In this document: positions 1 to 7,506 of the stretch, piece by piece
Layout: each line of letters opens with the position of its first letter
Numbering within the stretch: position 1 is the stretch's first letter
DNA from: DAOPYE01 sp035352715
Lineage (GTDB): Bacteria; Acidobacteriota; Holophagae; Holophagales; Holophagaceae
Length of the DNA stretch: 9,327 bases
Assembly (NCBI GenBank): GCA_035352715.1
Contig: DAOPYE010000096.1
Coordinates: 1 to 9,327 of the forward strand
Reading direction: 5' to 3'
Program-made: the position numbers and the translations under genes
Notes under the pieces: model-generated
Told to the model about the DNA's origin: nothing
What the model saw: only the letters and a program-made list of their open reading frames with translations
Databases searched by the model: none

Positions 1-559
1 ATTCGTAGGCCTGGGCGCTGCCGCTGATCCACGCGCCGACGCGGGGCAGGATGAAGCGGCTGTACAGGCCATAGAGGGCGCGCAGCCAGGCCCATCGGGG
101 CTGGTTGAATTCGAGGATGGTGAGCCTTCCGCCAGGTTTCAGCACCCGGTGGAATTCCCGGAACGCCTTTGGGCGGTCCTCCAGGTTGCGGACGCCGTAG
201 CAGATGGTCAGGCCATCAAAGCTGGCGGCCTGGAATGGCAGATGCTGGGCGTCGGCCCCGATGGACGCGCGCACCCGGCGTCCATGGCGCGCGTGTCGGA
301 ACTTGGGGGGGCCCAGCTTCAGCATGTCCAGGGTGAAATCGGAGCTGATGACCGTGGCTCCGGCCCTTGCGAGCGCCAGGGTGGAATCCCCCGTGCCGGC
401 GGCCACATCCAGGATCAGATCGCCCGGCTTCGCGCGGGAGGCCCGGGCCATGCGGCGCCACCAGTAGAGATCGCAGCCCAGGCTCAGAACATGGTTCAAC
501 AGGTCGTAGCGCTTGGCGATGCCGCTGAACATCGACTGGATTCTGGCCCCTGAAGGCAT
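1..559 (-). CDS. ubiE: Demethylmenaquinone/ubiquinone-type C-methyltransferase (UbiE/MenG), 3' end outside window
   Basis: This is a SAM-dependent methyltransferase acting late in menaquinone (or ubiquinone) synthesis, where it methylates the quinone ring. The window holds the first 186 residues; the family is usually about 230-250, so the C-terminus lies beyond position 1. Visible motifs are YDLLNHVLSLGCDLYW (residues 18-33, the N-terminal UbiE signature with Asp replacing the usual His), the SAM-binding glycine motif DVAAGTGDS (51-59), GVRN (122-125), and RVLKPGG with ILEF (138-151, the second UbiE signature). The segment LPRVG...QAYE (171-186) is where E. coli UbiE has its matching LPRIG region. 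The ATG at 559 is preceded by GGGAGG at 569-574, nine bases upstream. It diverges from the acyl-CoA dehydrogenase. In an anaerobe the product would be menaquinone, so menG is an equally fair name. Family is seen; the exact quinone substrate is inferred. Confidence 0.93.
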   Translation of the reverse strand, partial: MPSGARIQSMFSGIAKRYDLLNHVLSLGCDLYWWRRMARASRAKPGDLILDVAAGTGDSTLALARAGATVISSDFTLDMLKLGPPKFRHARHGRRVRASIGADAQHLPFQAASFDGLTICYGVRNLEDRPKAFREFHRVLKPGGRLTILEFNQPRWAWLRALYGLYSRFILPRVGAWISGSAQAYE

Positions 560-663
560 GGCGCAATTCCTCCCAAATTTCCATTCGACGCGTAATGCCG
601 CGCCTCCAGTAGAATGAGTGGTTTGACCTCAAAACGCATTTCCATTCCAGACGTGGAGGCTTC
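560..663. promoter_or_regulatory. Divergent intergenic region ubiE / acyl-CoA dehydrogenase with dyad and direct repeat
   Basis: This 104-bp stretch must hold the promoters of both divergent genes. A dyad TTTGA-CC-TCAAA lies at 622-633 and overlaps a fair -35-like TTGACC (623-628) on the plus strand; no convincing -10 follows at 17 bp. The decamer ATTTCCATTC occurs twice in the same orientation, at 577-586 and 638-647, 61 bp apart (about six helical turns), one copy near each gene. The dyad and repeats are seen; a role as operators is inference. Confidence 0.4.
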
Positions 664-2427
664 ATGGCAAGCGGCACCAGTGAAAACATCTTCGGCGGCA
701 GTTTCCTGCTGGCCCCCATTTGCTCGCAGGCGCAATACACGCCCGAGGAGATGAGCGATGAGACCAAGGCCATCGGCGAAGCCGCGCGTGACTTCGTCAC
801 CGGCGAAGTGCTTCCCAAGGACGCCGAGATCGAGAAGCTTCAGCCCGAGCTGAGCAAGCAGCTTCTCCAGACGGCGGGCGAACTGGGGCTGCTCTGTGCC
901 GAGATCCCCGAGGAATACGAGGGCATGGACCTCGACAAGAAGACCACGCTGGTGATCCTGGAAGAACTGGGCAAGCAGGCCAGCTTCTCCGTCAGCTACG
1001 GCGCCCACACCGGCATCGGCACGCTGCCCATCGTCTACTTCGGAACGCCCGAGCAGAAGGCGAAGTACCTGCCCAAGCTGGCCAGCGGCGAGATGCTGGC
1101 GGCCTATGCCCTGACCGAGCCCGGTGCGGGCAGCGACGCCATGAACTCCAAGACCACCGCCGTGCTGGATGGCGACACCTGGGTGCTGAACGGCTCCAAG
1201 ATGTGGATCACCAACGCGGGCTTTGCCGATGTGTTCATCGTGTTCGCCAAGGTTGATGGCCGCAAGTTCAGCGCCTTCATCGTCGAGAAGGGCGACGCCG
1301 GCTTCAGCACCGGTGCCGAGGAGCACAAGCTGGGCATCAAGGGCAGCTCCACCCGCGCCCTCGTGCTCGATAACGTCCGCATCCCGAAGGATCGCCTGCT
1401 GGGCGAGATCGGCCGCGGCCATCGCATCGCCTTCGGCATCCTGACCATCGGCCGCTTCAAGCTGGGCGCGGGCTGTACTGGCACCGGGAAAATGGTGCTG
1501 GAATACACACTGAAATACACCGCCGAACGCCATCAGTTCAACAAGAGCATCAACAACTTCGGCCTGGTTCAGAAGATGCTGTCTGATATCGGCACCCGCA
1601 TTTTTGTGGGTGAAGCCATGAACTACCGCACCATCGGCTACATCAACGACGGCATGGCCGCCATCGATTGGAACGAAGAGAAAGCCGCCCAGCGCAAGAT
1701 GGACATCATGGATGAGTTCGTCATGGAAGCCTCCATGACGAAGATCTGGGGCAGCGAGGCGCTCTTCTACACGGCCGACGATGCCGTTCAGTGCTTCGGC
1801 GGCTACGGCTTCTCCGCCGAATACCCCCCCGAGCGCATCTACCGCGACAACCGCATCAACCGCATCTTCGAAGGCACCAACGAGATCAATCGCATGATCG
1901 CCGCGGGCGCCCTGTTCAAGCGCATCGGCAACGGCAGCATCCCTGCCCCCAAGAGCACCGAGAATGTGCCCGTGGCCGCCAATTTCAGCGGTCCCCTGGC
2001 CAGCCTGAAGGCCGCCGTGGAACTGAGCAAGCGCCAGGTCGCCTATGCTTCGGCGACGGGCATCGAGCTCTGCGGGCAGAAGCTCATCGAGAACCAGGAA
2101 GCGTCCGCGCGTGTTGCGGACATGCTCACCGAGATCTACGCCATGGAATCCGCCGTGGTGCGCGCCGACAAGATGATCGAGGCGGGCCATCGCTGGGCCG
2201 AGCTGGCCAAGGATTTCGCCACGGTCTATGTCAACGAGAGCTGGATGAAGGTCCAGGCCAACGCCAAGCTGCTACTGGCCGAGGTGCTGGAAGGCGACGC
2301 GCTCGCTTCGGCGCTCAAGGATCTGGCCGCCTTCGACGGCTTCATCCCCACCGCCTCCTCGAAGCTGCGCGGACGCATCGTCGCCCAGTTCATCGAGAAA
2401 GGCGTCTACCCCATCGCGCAGTACTGA
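664..2427 (+). CDS. Acyl-CoA dehydrogenase, long FadE/VLCAD-like type (587 aa)
   Basis: This FAD flavoenzyme oxidises acyl-CoA to trans-2-enoyl-CoA and passes electrons to ETF, the first step of beta-oxidation or of branched-chain/aromatic acid breakdown. The order is an N-terminal stretch with GGSFLL then YTPEEMSDE (about 11-32), typical of the long bacterial FadE/VLCAD-like group. The helical domain follows, then the signature ALTEPGAGSD (149-158), WITN (181-184) in the beta domain, and FEGTNEINR (402-410), whose Glu403 sits at the catalytic base position of MCAD/VLCAD. The extra C-terminal domain (about 430-587) accounts for the length above the usual 380 residues. The start is supported by GGAGG at 655-659. 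No ETF or other beta-oxidation gene is adjacent; it seems monocistronic, ending before a strong hairpin. Chain-length specificity cannot be read from the sequence. Confidence 0.95.
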   Translation: MASGTSENIFGGSFLLAPICSQAQYTPEEMSDETKAIGEAARDFVTGEVLPKDAEIEKLQPELSKQLLQTAGELGLLCAEIPEEYEGMDLDKKTTLVILEELGKQASFSVSYGAHTGIGTLPIVYFGTPEQKAKYLPKLASGEMLAAYALTEPGAGSDAMNSKTTAVLDGDTWVLNGSKMWITNAGFADVFIVFAKVDGRKFSAFIVEKGDAGFSTGAEEHKLGIKGSSTRALVLDNVRIPKDRLLGEIGRGHRIAFGILTIGRFKLGAGCTGTGKMVLEYTLKYTAERHQFNKSINNFGLVQKMLSDIGTRIFVGEAMNYRTIGYINDGMAAIDWNEEKAAQRKMDIMDEFVMEASMTKIWGSEALFYTADDAVQCFGGYGFSAEYPPERIYRDNRINRIFEGTNEINRMIAAGALFKRIGNGSIPAPKSTENVPVAANFSGPLASLKAAVELSKRQVAYASATGIELCGQKLIENQEASARVADMLTEIYAMESAVVRADKMIEAGHRWAELAKDFATVYVNESWMKVQANAKLLLAEVLEGDALASALKDLAAFDGFIPTASSKLRGRIVAQFIEKGVYPIAQY

Positions 2428-2441
2428 TCGCTGGTTCGCAC

Positions 2442-2479
2442 ACAAAGGAACGGGCCCCATCCGGGGCCCGTTCCTTTGT
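2442..2479. terminator. Bidirectional hairpin terminator between convergent genes
   Basis: A perfect 17-bp inverted repeat (ACAAAGGAACGGGCCCC at 2442-2458, paired with 2463-2479) encloses the 4-nt loop ATCC. It lies 14 bp after the dehydrogenase stop and 11 bp after the FecR stop on the other strand. Both RNA arms end in CCTTTG, so U-richness is partly within the stem, and only a weak U-rich stretch follows on the plus strand (GTTGCTTGGTT). It is likely to serve both genes. Confidence 0.8.
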
Positions 2480-2490
2480 TGCTTGGTTAC

Positions 2491-4515
2491 TCAACGCTTA
2501 TCGCGTTCCCGCTTGGCTTCCCGAGGGGATTCCCTGGGCGATTCCTTGGGGGCTTCCCTACGGGTTTCGATCTGGCGGGGCGCTTCTCGCGGGGCTTCGC
2601 GCCGCACTTCGGAAGGGCGCTGGACTTCTCTTGGGGCTTCTCTGCGAGGCTCGTCCCGGGCCTCTACGCGGGGCCGCTCCCGAGGCGCTTCCCGAGGTGT
2701 TTCCCGGGGTGCTTGCCTTGGCGGTTCGGGGCGATTCTGCATCTCGATGCGCGGACGTTCCCGGGGGCTGTCCTGCCTCACCACGGGTGGACTCTGGCGT
2801 TGTGGTTCTTGGCGGGGTGGTTCCTGTCGCGGTGCATCCTGTCGCTGAACCGGTCGTCGGTCATCGGGTTGGACCTGGCGGGGGCGTTCCTTTGGGGCTT
2901 CCTGTCGCAATTCGGGTCGGGCTTCGATCCGGCGGTCGGGTTGCGGCGCGGGGCGTCCTTGAGGGGGCCGAATGGGTTCGCGATCCCGCAGATGGGGCGG
3001 GATGGGGCCGGTGTTGCCCGGAGGCACGGTGGAGCGGGGGCCGGGCCTCAGGCGGCTGCGGTCCTCGAAGGCAGGTCCCGAAGCTGGCGCCGTGGGGCGG
3101 CTGAAGCCGGGCACCAGGGGCCGCGGAGCGGGGCCTTCCTGGCGGAAGATCGTGCGTCCGGTCTGTCGACGGGAAACGTCCTCATAGGTCCGCAAGCGCT
3201 GGCCCACGGTGACGCGATCCTGGATGACGTGCTGCACCAGGCTGGGGTTGCGGAACTCGTCGGGGCGAACGATCAGGGGGCCCTGCTTCCAGGGCGGCGT
3301 CAAAGGCCGGCCGCCGGGCCGATGGGTCCATCCCGGGTCGCTGGGCCAGGGGCCGGGGTTGAAGCGGCGAATGACGCCGGGATCCCGGTAAGCGTAGCTG
3401 TGGATGTTGTGGACGTTGATTCTTCCGAAGGGCACCACGTTCCAGGCGAAGCCGCCGCCCCAGGCGCCGAAGCCCCAGGTGCAGGGCGCGTTGTAGTAGC
3501 CCATGGGGGCCCATCCGATGTATTCATCCGTGCTGTGCCACGCCACCCACGCGGGGGAATAGAAGGCGCCGGGGATCCAGTACCAGCCAAAGCTCGCGCG
3601 CCATCCCCAGCGGCCGAAGTGGCTGGTGACGAAGCCCCAGGGTTCGGACGCGATCCATGTCATGCCGCCCGGATAGCTGGCCCAGCGCCCGTTCCAGTAA
3701 GGTCGCCATTCCTCGGAGACACCGCGGGGCCGCCAGCACCAGGAGGCGCAGTCGTCGATGTAGGTCCAGTCGCCCTGGCCATCGAGATCGTCGGCATAGT
3801 AGCGGATCTCGGTAGGCACCCGGTCATAGCTTTCGCCGCGGCGCATCGCCAGGTTCCGTTCGCACCATGTGTCAAAGCCATCGTTATCGTAGGTGCTGAA
3901 ACTGCGGATGCGATCCAATTGATCGTGATCGCCGTAGACCGTGAGGCGCTCTCCCGCGCCGATCGTGGCGTGATCGCTCTCGTTGTTCACGTTCACGCGG
4001 CCTGTATGGACGCGGAGGCGCAGCGTGTGGTCCGCGGTCACCTCGAAGCTGGCGCTGCCGCTCGTCATCACCCCGACGCCGGAAGGCGTGTCCACGCGAA
4101 TGCGCGCGTCGGTTTCCCTGGCCATCCCGATCCGGATGCGCCCGTTGTCCAGGCGCAGAAGCACCTGGCGCTCCGCGTTCTTGTCCATGAACAGGCCGGC
4201 CACCTGGAAGCGGGTGTTTTCGCCGAAGGCGATCCTGGAGCCATCGCCCAGTTGCAGAACGCCACGGCCACGGCTTTCCACCACATCCCCTTCGGCCACA
4301 GGGATGGTTCGGACCAGGGCTTCCTCCGCATCCCCTTTGCGGATGCGGATATCGCCTTCCAGCACCTTCACCTGGGCATAGCGATCCGGCGCTTCGCCCA
4401 TGTAGGTCTCGTCGGAGGCTTCTTCGCTGTGGAGGGCGGGCGCCGCAGCGGGGCCGAGGACGAGGAGGAGGGCTGGCATTCCTCGCAGTGCGCGTGAATC
4501 AAAGGGTCGAATCAT
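2491..4515 (-). CDS. Exported FecR-domain protein with W-rich DUF6600-like region and long Arg/Pro/Glu tail (674 aa)
   Basis: The N-terminus looks like a signal peptide (Arg-rich start, hydrophobic MPALLLVLGPAAAPA at 13-27, cleavage near residue 30). A FecR-type beta domain follows (about 45-195), with alternating strands such as LQLGDGSRIAFGENT and the typical core IRVDTPSGVGVMTSGSASFEV (split over 139-159). Residues about 240-345 are rich in Trp, Tyr and Gly with WRPYWNGRW, EPWGFVTSHFGRWGW and WYWIPGAF, the pattern I associate with the DUF6600 region that often follows FecR in exported proteins. From about 460 to the end the chain is low-complexity, built of short [R/K]E-x-PR units (REAPRE, ESPRESPRE). 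The ATG at 4515 has AGGGAG at 4521-4526. It is a separate unit, with a putative sigma-54 promoter in the 87-bp leader. Function is unknown; FecR domains occur in envelope signalling and polysaccharide-related proteins. The tail could bind anionic surfaces or nucleic acid, which is speculation. Confidence 0.85.
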   Translation of the reverse strand: MIRPFDSRALRGMPALLLVLGPAAAPALHSEEASDETYMGEAPDRYAQVKVLEGDIRIRKGDAEEALVRTIPVAEGDVVESRGRGVLQLGDGSRIAFGENTRFQVAGLFMDKNAERQVLLRLDNGRIRIGMARETDARIRVDTPSGVGVMTSGSASFEVTADHTLRLRVHTGRVNVNNESDHATIGAGERLTVYGDHDQLDRIRSFSTYDNDGFDTWCERNLAMRRGESYDRVPTEIRYYADDLDGQGDWTYIDDCASWCWRPRGVSEEWRPYWNGRWASYPGGMTWIASEPWGFVTSHFGRWGWRASFGWYWIPGAFYSPAWVAWHSTDEYIGWAPMGYYNAPCTWGFGAWGGGFAWNVVPFGRINVHNIHSYAYRDPGVIRRFNPGPWPSDPGWTHRPGGRPLTPPWKQGPLIVRPDEFRNPSLVQHVIQDRVTVGQRLRTYEDVSRRQTGRTIFRQEGPAPRPLVPGFSRPTAPASGPAFEDRSRLRPGPRSTVPPGNTGPIPPHLRDREPIRPPQGRPAPQPDRRIEARPELRQEAPKERPRQVQPDDRRPVQRQDAPRQEPPRQEPQRQSPPVVRQDSPRERPRIEMQNRPEPPRQAPRETPREAPRERPRVEARDEPRREAPREVQRPSEVRREAPREAPRQIETRREAPKESPRESPREAKRERDKR

Positions 4516-4582
4516 GGCTTCTCCCTATCATGGCAAGAGGGGCTTGAACCACAGCTAAAGGATCGGTTCTGAAAGGGGTGAT

Positions 4583-4598
4583 AGCCAGTTCCATGCCA
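4583..4598 (-). promoter_or_regulatory. Putative sigma-54 (-24/-12) promoter for the FecR gene
   Basis: Read on the minus strand, TGGCATG-gaac-TGGCT matches the -24/-12 consensus TGGCACG-N4-TTGCW at 10 of 12 defined positions, with the invariant GG and GC exactly 10 bases apart. It would start RNA near 4572, giving a leader of about 57 nt before the FecR ATG. It sits immediately after the stop codon of the upstream gene. A sigma-54 activator gene lies 1.6 kb away in this window. The match is seen; activity is inferred. Confidence 0.5.
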
Positions 4599-4602
4599 GT
4601 TG

Positions 4603-5313
4603 TCATTCCTTGGGGAAGGGCAGGAGGGCCGTTCCAGGCGGAGGCTCGGGGGCCGGGGTCGCAAGCTGCAGGATCTGGGGCACCAGCCCCATCCAGGGGA
4701 TGGACCAGCACCCTGCGGTCCGCGGGGCGGCGTCGCCGGAGGGCAGGATGCGGATTTCCAGATGATCGGGGAACCAGCGCGGCTCGATGTGCCCCTCGCG
4801 GGAGGGATCCGGCAGGGGCAGATAGGCCACGCGGTTGGTCGCGGGATGCACGAGGGTGAGGTACCGCCCGCTGTCGTCCAGGATCCACAGCAGGCCTTCC
4901 AGATTGGGGCGGAAGTCCGGTCCCAGGCTCTGGCTCGTGGAAAGGGGCGTCTGCGCAGGAAAGGCGAAGGGAGCCTCCGCCGCCTGGAGCGCCGTTCCCG
5001 CATCCCGCCACAGGCGCAATGGACGGCCGGGCAGGCCGGTGCGCAGCCGGACGCGCCCCAGCCCGTCGACGACGCGCAGCACGCCGGAGGAATTCACGTT
5101 GACGCGCAGGGGGCTCTCGCGGGACTGGGCGGGTTTCAATGGGGGAATCTCGGGGGCCGGATCGCAGGGCCTCCAGGCGGGGATGGGTGCCGCATGCCAC
5201 GGCGCGCCGGCGGTGGGCAGGTCGGCGGCGGCCGAGGTGGCGGTGGCCGCCATCAGGCCCAGGGCAGGGCCGAGCAGGGGGGCCACCAGAGTCAGGACGC
5301 GCGCCAGCCGCAC
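4603..5313 (-). CDS. Exported protein of unknown function (236 aa), overlaps tatD-family gene
   Basis: I do not recognise a family. With the GTG start at 5313 the protein begins MRLARVLTLVAPLLG, followed by a hydrophobic run and TSAAA (residues 27-30), a good Sec signal peptide with cleavage about residue 30. The mature part has a Pro/Ala-rich linker (31-65), a likely beta-strand stretch (69-105, RVNVNSSGVLRVVDGLGRV) and a second one (138-190) with LLWILDDSGRYLTLVHP and HLEIRILP. There are two cysteines (50 and 202). The GTG start is preferred because GGAGG (5318-5322) lies four bases upstream and the signal peptide then starts cleanly. An ATG at 5340 (245 aa) lacks a ribosome site and adds nine residues before the signal. 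The gene overlaps the tatD-family stop by 22 bp, so the two are probably co-transcribed. A structural or lipid-carrier role cannot be told from sequence. Confidence 0.7.
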   Translation of the reverse strand: MRLARVLTLVAPLLGPALGLMAATATSAAADLPTAGAPWHAAPIPAWRPCDPAPEIPPLKPAQSRESPLRVNVNSSGVLRVVDGLGRVRLRTGLPGRPLRLWRDAGTALQAAEAPFAFPAQTPLSTSQSLGPDFRPNLEGLLWILDDSGRYLTLVHPATNRVAYLPLPDPSREGHIEPRWFPDHLEIRILPSGDAAPRTAGCWSIPWMGLVPQILQLATPAPEPPPGTALLPFPKE

Positions 5314-6068
5314 AGGGCCTCCAGATTGCGGGCGGTGCATTCCGCGATGTGCGCCGGGCGGGTGTTTCTAAGCTCGGCAACGCGATTTGCCACCAGGGAT
5401 ACAAAGGCGGGTTCGTTGGTTTTGCCCCGGTGGGGTACCGGCGCCAGGTAGGGGCTATCCGTTTCCACCAGGATCCGATCCTCGGGGGCCCAGGCGGCCA
5501 CGGCCTGGATGGCTTCGGCTTTCTTGAAGGTGACGATGCCCGAGAAGCTCAGATGGAATCCCAGTTCCAGGGCCTGGCGGGCGAACGCCATATCTTCGGA
5601 AAAGCAGTGGATCATGCCGCCGATATCCCCCGCGTGCTCCTCGCGCAGGATGCGCAGCGTCGCCTCTGCCGCAGAGCGTGTGTGGACGACCAGGGGCTTG
5701 CGCAGCTTCCGGGCGATGCCGATGTGGGCGCGGAACACCGCCTCCTGGGTTTCCCGGGGGCTCAGATCGTAGTGCCAATCCAGGCCCGTCTCGCCGACGA
5801 ACAGCGCCTCTGGCGCGGCCAGCAGCGCTTCCAACTCCGAGGCCAACTCCGCCGTCCAGCGGCTGGCTTCGTGGGGATGCAGGCCCAGGCTTGTGCGGAT
5901 CTCCGGGCGCGCCTGGGCCAGCGCCAGCGCCGCGCGGGAATCCTCCAGATCGGTGCCCACGGTGATGAATCCGCCCACGCCCACGGCCCTGGCACGCTCC
6001 AGCGTGGCCTCCAGTCCGTCTCCGTCTTCCTCGTGGCCCGTCAAATGGCAATGGGCATCCACCAACAT
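5292..6068 (-). CDS. TatD-family metal-dependent hydrolase/DNase (258 aa)
   Basis: This is a TIM-barrel amidohydrolase-fold phosphoesterase; characterised family members are metal-dependent 3'-5' DNases active on damaged or single-stranded DNA. From the ATG at 6068 it reads MLVDAHCHL, so the HxH metal ligands are His6 and His8. The other hallmark motifs follow: GLHPHEA (62-68), VGETGLDWHYD (91-101, metal-bridging Glu93), KPLVVHTR (124-131, His129), MIHCFS (152-157, His154) and VETDSPYLAPVPHRGKTNEP (201-220, Asp204). Length is typical of the family (about 255-265). The ATG at 6068 is chosen over the in-frame ATG at 6080: it has GGAGA (6074-6078) five bases upstream and gives the usual ML-DxHCHL start. 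It diverges from the response regulator with 58 bp between. The exact paralogue (TatD, YcfH or YjjV type) is not resolved. Confidence 0.95.
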   Translation of the reverse strand: MLVDAHCHLTGHEEDGDGLEATLERARAVGVGGFITVGTDLEDSRAALALAQARPEIRTSLGLHPHEASRWTAELASELEALLAAPEALFVGETGLDWHYDLSPRETQEAVFRAHIGIARKLRKPLVVHTRSAAEATLRILREEHAGDIGGMIHCFSEDMAFARQALELGFHLSFSGIVTFKKAEAIQAVAAWAPEDRILVETDSPYLAPVPHRGKTNEPAFVSLVANRVAELRNTRPAHIAECTARNLEALCGWRAS

Positions 6069-6089
6069 GCGAATCTCCATGCTCAGGAT

Positions 6090-6126
6090 GGCAGAAGGTG
6101 CGCTGGATTGCCGCTATGCTCGATCT
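6090..6126 (+). promoter_or_regulatory. Short leader of the response regulator: no Shine-Dalgarno, two weak promoter candidates
   Basis: No Shine-Dalgarno sequence precedes the ATG at 6127. A TATGCT hexamer (6115-6120) ends six bases before the ATG, the geometry of a leaderless transcript starting at the A of ATG; no -35 box is seen. Alternatively TGGCAGAAGGTGCGCT (6089-6104) has GG and GC 10 bases apart and matches 8 of 12 defined sigma-54 positions, with RNA expected near 6115. Neither is strong, and both are inference. Confidence 0.3.
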
Positions 6127-7506
6127 ATGCGGCCTCTGAAGACCCTGTTGATCGTGGATGACGAACCCGGGATCCGACGATCCCTGGGGGATTCCCTGAC
6201 CGACGAAGGCTACGCCGTGCTCAAGGCGGAGCGGGGCGAGCACGCCCTGGAACTGCTGGAGAATCCGGATAGCGACGCCATCGGTCTGATGCTGCTGGAC
6301 GTGTGGTTGCCGGGCATGGATGGGTTGGAGACGCTCCAGCGCGCCAAGAAGCTGCATCCGGATCTGCCCGTGGTGATGATCTCCGGGCACGCCAATATCG
6401 AGACCGCCCTGCAGGCCACGCGGCTGGGAGCCTTCGATTTCCTGGAAAAGCCCATCGATCTGGACCGCCTGCTGCTGGTCATTTCAAACGGGCTAAAGCA
6501 ACACAAACTGGAGCAGGACAACCGGCGCCTGCAGGAAGAAGTGGACCAGGACCGCTTCTTCATGGCCGAGAGCCCCGCCATGAAGCGCCTGTTGGCCGAT
6601 ATCCAGCTCGTCGCCCCCACGGAAGGGCGCGTGCTGCTATCCGGCGAGAACGGCACGGGCAAGGAGGAAGTCGCCTGCATCATCCACGCCCAGAGCCTGC
6701 GCAAGACCGGACCTTTCGTGGAAGTGAACTGCGCCGCCATCCCCGAGGAGCTGATCGAATCCGAGTTGTTTGGCCACGTGAAGGGCGCCTTCACCGGCGC
6801 CATCCGCGACCAGAAGGGCAAGTTCCGCGAGGCCAACGGCGGCACCCTGTTCCTCGATGAAGTGGGCGACATGTCGCTGAAGACCCAGGCCAAGGTGCTG
6901 CGGGCGCTCCAGGAGGGCCGCATCGAGCCCGTGGGCGGCGGCGGCGCGGTGAGCGTGGATGTGCGCGTCATCGCCGCCACCAACAAGGATCTGGAAGAAG
7001 AGATCCGCGCCGGGCGGTTCCGCGAGGATCTATACTTCCGGCTCGCCGTCGTGCCGCTGCGCCTGCCGCCCCTGCGCGAGCGCGCCGAAGAGCTGATCTC
7101 CATGGCGGAAGCCTTCCTGAATCGCCTGAGCCGTGCCTATGGCAAGCCCGCCAAGCGCCTATCCGAGGATGCCCGCGCGACCCTGCTGAGCCATGACTGG
7201 CCCGGCAATGTCCGCGAATTGAAGAACCTCATGGAGCGCGCCCTGATCCTCAGCCGCGGCGTCGAGATCACCAGCCCCGATCTGGGAACCCTGGCCGTGC
7301 GCGCCAGCGGCGACATGGATCCCTTCGCCTTCCCGGAATTCCCCTCCATCCGGGAAGCCCGCGAATGGTTCGAAGGCGAATACATTAAGCGCGAGATCCG
7401 TCTCCAGGGCGGCAACATGACCCGTGCGGCCGAGCGCCTGGGGTTGGATCGATCCAACCTCTACAAGCGCCTGAAGACCCTTGGCGTCGAAGTGAGAGAG
7501 CCATGA
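6127..7506 (+). CDS. Sigma-54-dependent response regulator, NtrC/NtrX type (459 aa)
   Basis: This is a two-component response regulator that, once phosphorylated, uses ATP to open sigma-54 promoters. The receiver domain (about 5-120) has acidic residues Asp11-Asp12, phospho-acceptor Asp58 (LLDVWLPGMDG), Ser86 (MISGH) and Lys108 (EKPI). The AAA+ domain (about 147-375) has Walker A GENGTGKE (173-180), the sigma-54 contact loop GAFTGA (220-225), Walker B TLFLDEV (240-246) and FREDLYFRL (298-306) carrying the arginine fingers. The C-terminal Fis-type HTH is at about 421-455 (GGNMTRAAERLGLDRSNLYK). All key residues are present. Walker A has Asn where NtrC has Ser. The ATG at 6127 is chosen because it sits just before the first receiver strand (KTLLIVDDE); codons upstream in frame show no domain. 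It overlaps merR by 4 bp. No histidine kinase is in the window, so the input signal is unknown. Confidence 0.95.
   Translation: MRPLKTLLIVDDEPGIRRSLGDSLTDEGYAVLKAERGEHALELLENPDSDAIGLMLLDVWLPGMDGLETLQRAKKLHPDLPVVMISGHANIETALQATRLGAFDFLEKPIDLDRLLLVISNGLKQHKLEQDNRRLQEEVDQDRFFMAESPAMKRLLADIQLVAPTEGRVLLSGENGTGKEEVACIIHAQSLRKTGPFVEVNCAAIPEELIESELFGHVKGAFTGAIRDQKGKFREANGGTLFLDEVGDMSLKTQAKVLRALQEGRIEPVGGGGAVSVDVRVIAATNKDLEEEIRAGRFREDLYFRLAVVPLRLPPLRERAEELISMAEAFLNRLSRAYGKPAKRLSEDARATLLSHDWPGNVRELKNLMERALILSRGVEITSPDLGTLAVRASGDMDPFAFPEFPSIREAREWFEGEYIKREIRLQGGNMTRAAERLGLDRSNLYKRLKTLGVEVREP

Noticed and set aside
496..2190. Open frame of 564 codons on the minus strand across the acyl-CoA dehydrogenase
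   Set aside because: Its translation is Gly/Ala/His-rich without recognisable domains and lies opposite a gene with every acyl-CoA dehydrogenase motif.
1791..3104. Plus-strand frame of 437 codons bridging the dehydrogenase, the terminator and the FecR gene
   Set aside because: It is an out-of-frame, Arg/Pro-rich translation running through two genes and a terminator hairpin.
2476..4497. Open frame of 673 codons on the plus strand across the FecR gene
   Set aside because: It is the antisense shadow of the FecR gene. High GC at third positions and the repetitive tail keep the opposite strand open; its translation shows no family motifs, while the minus strand shows signal peptide, FecR core and W-rich motifs.
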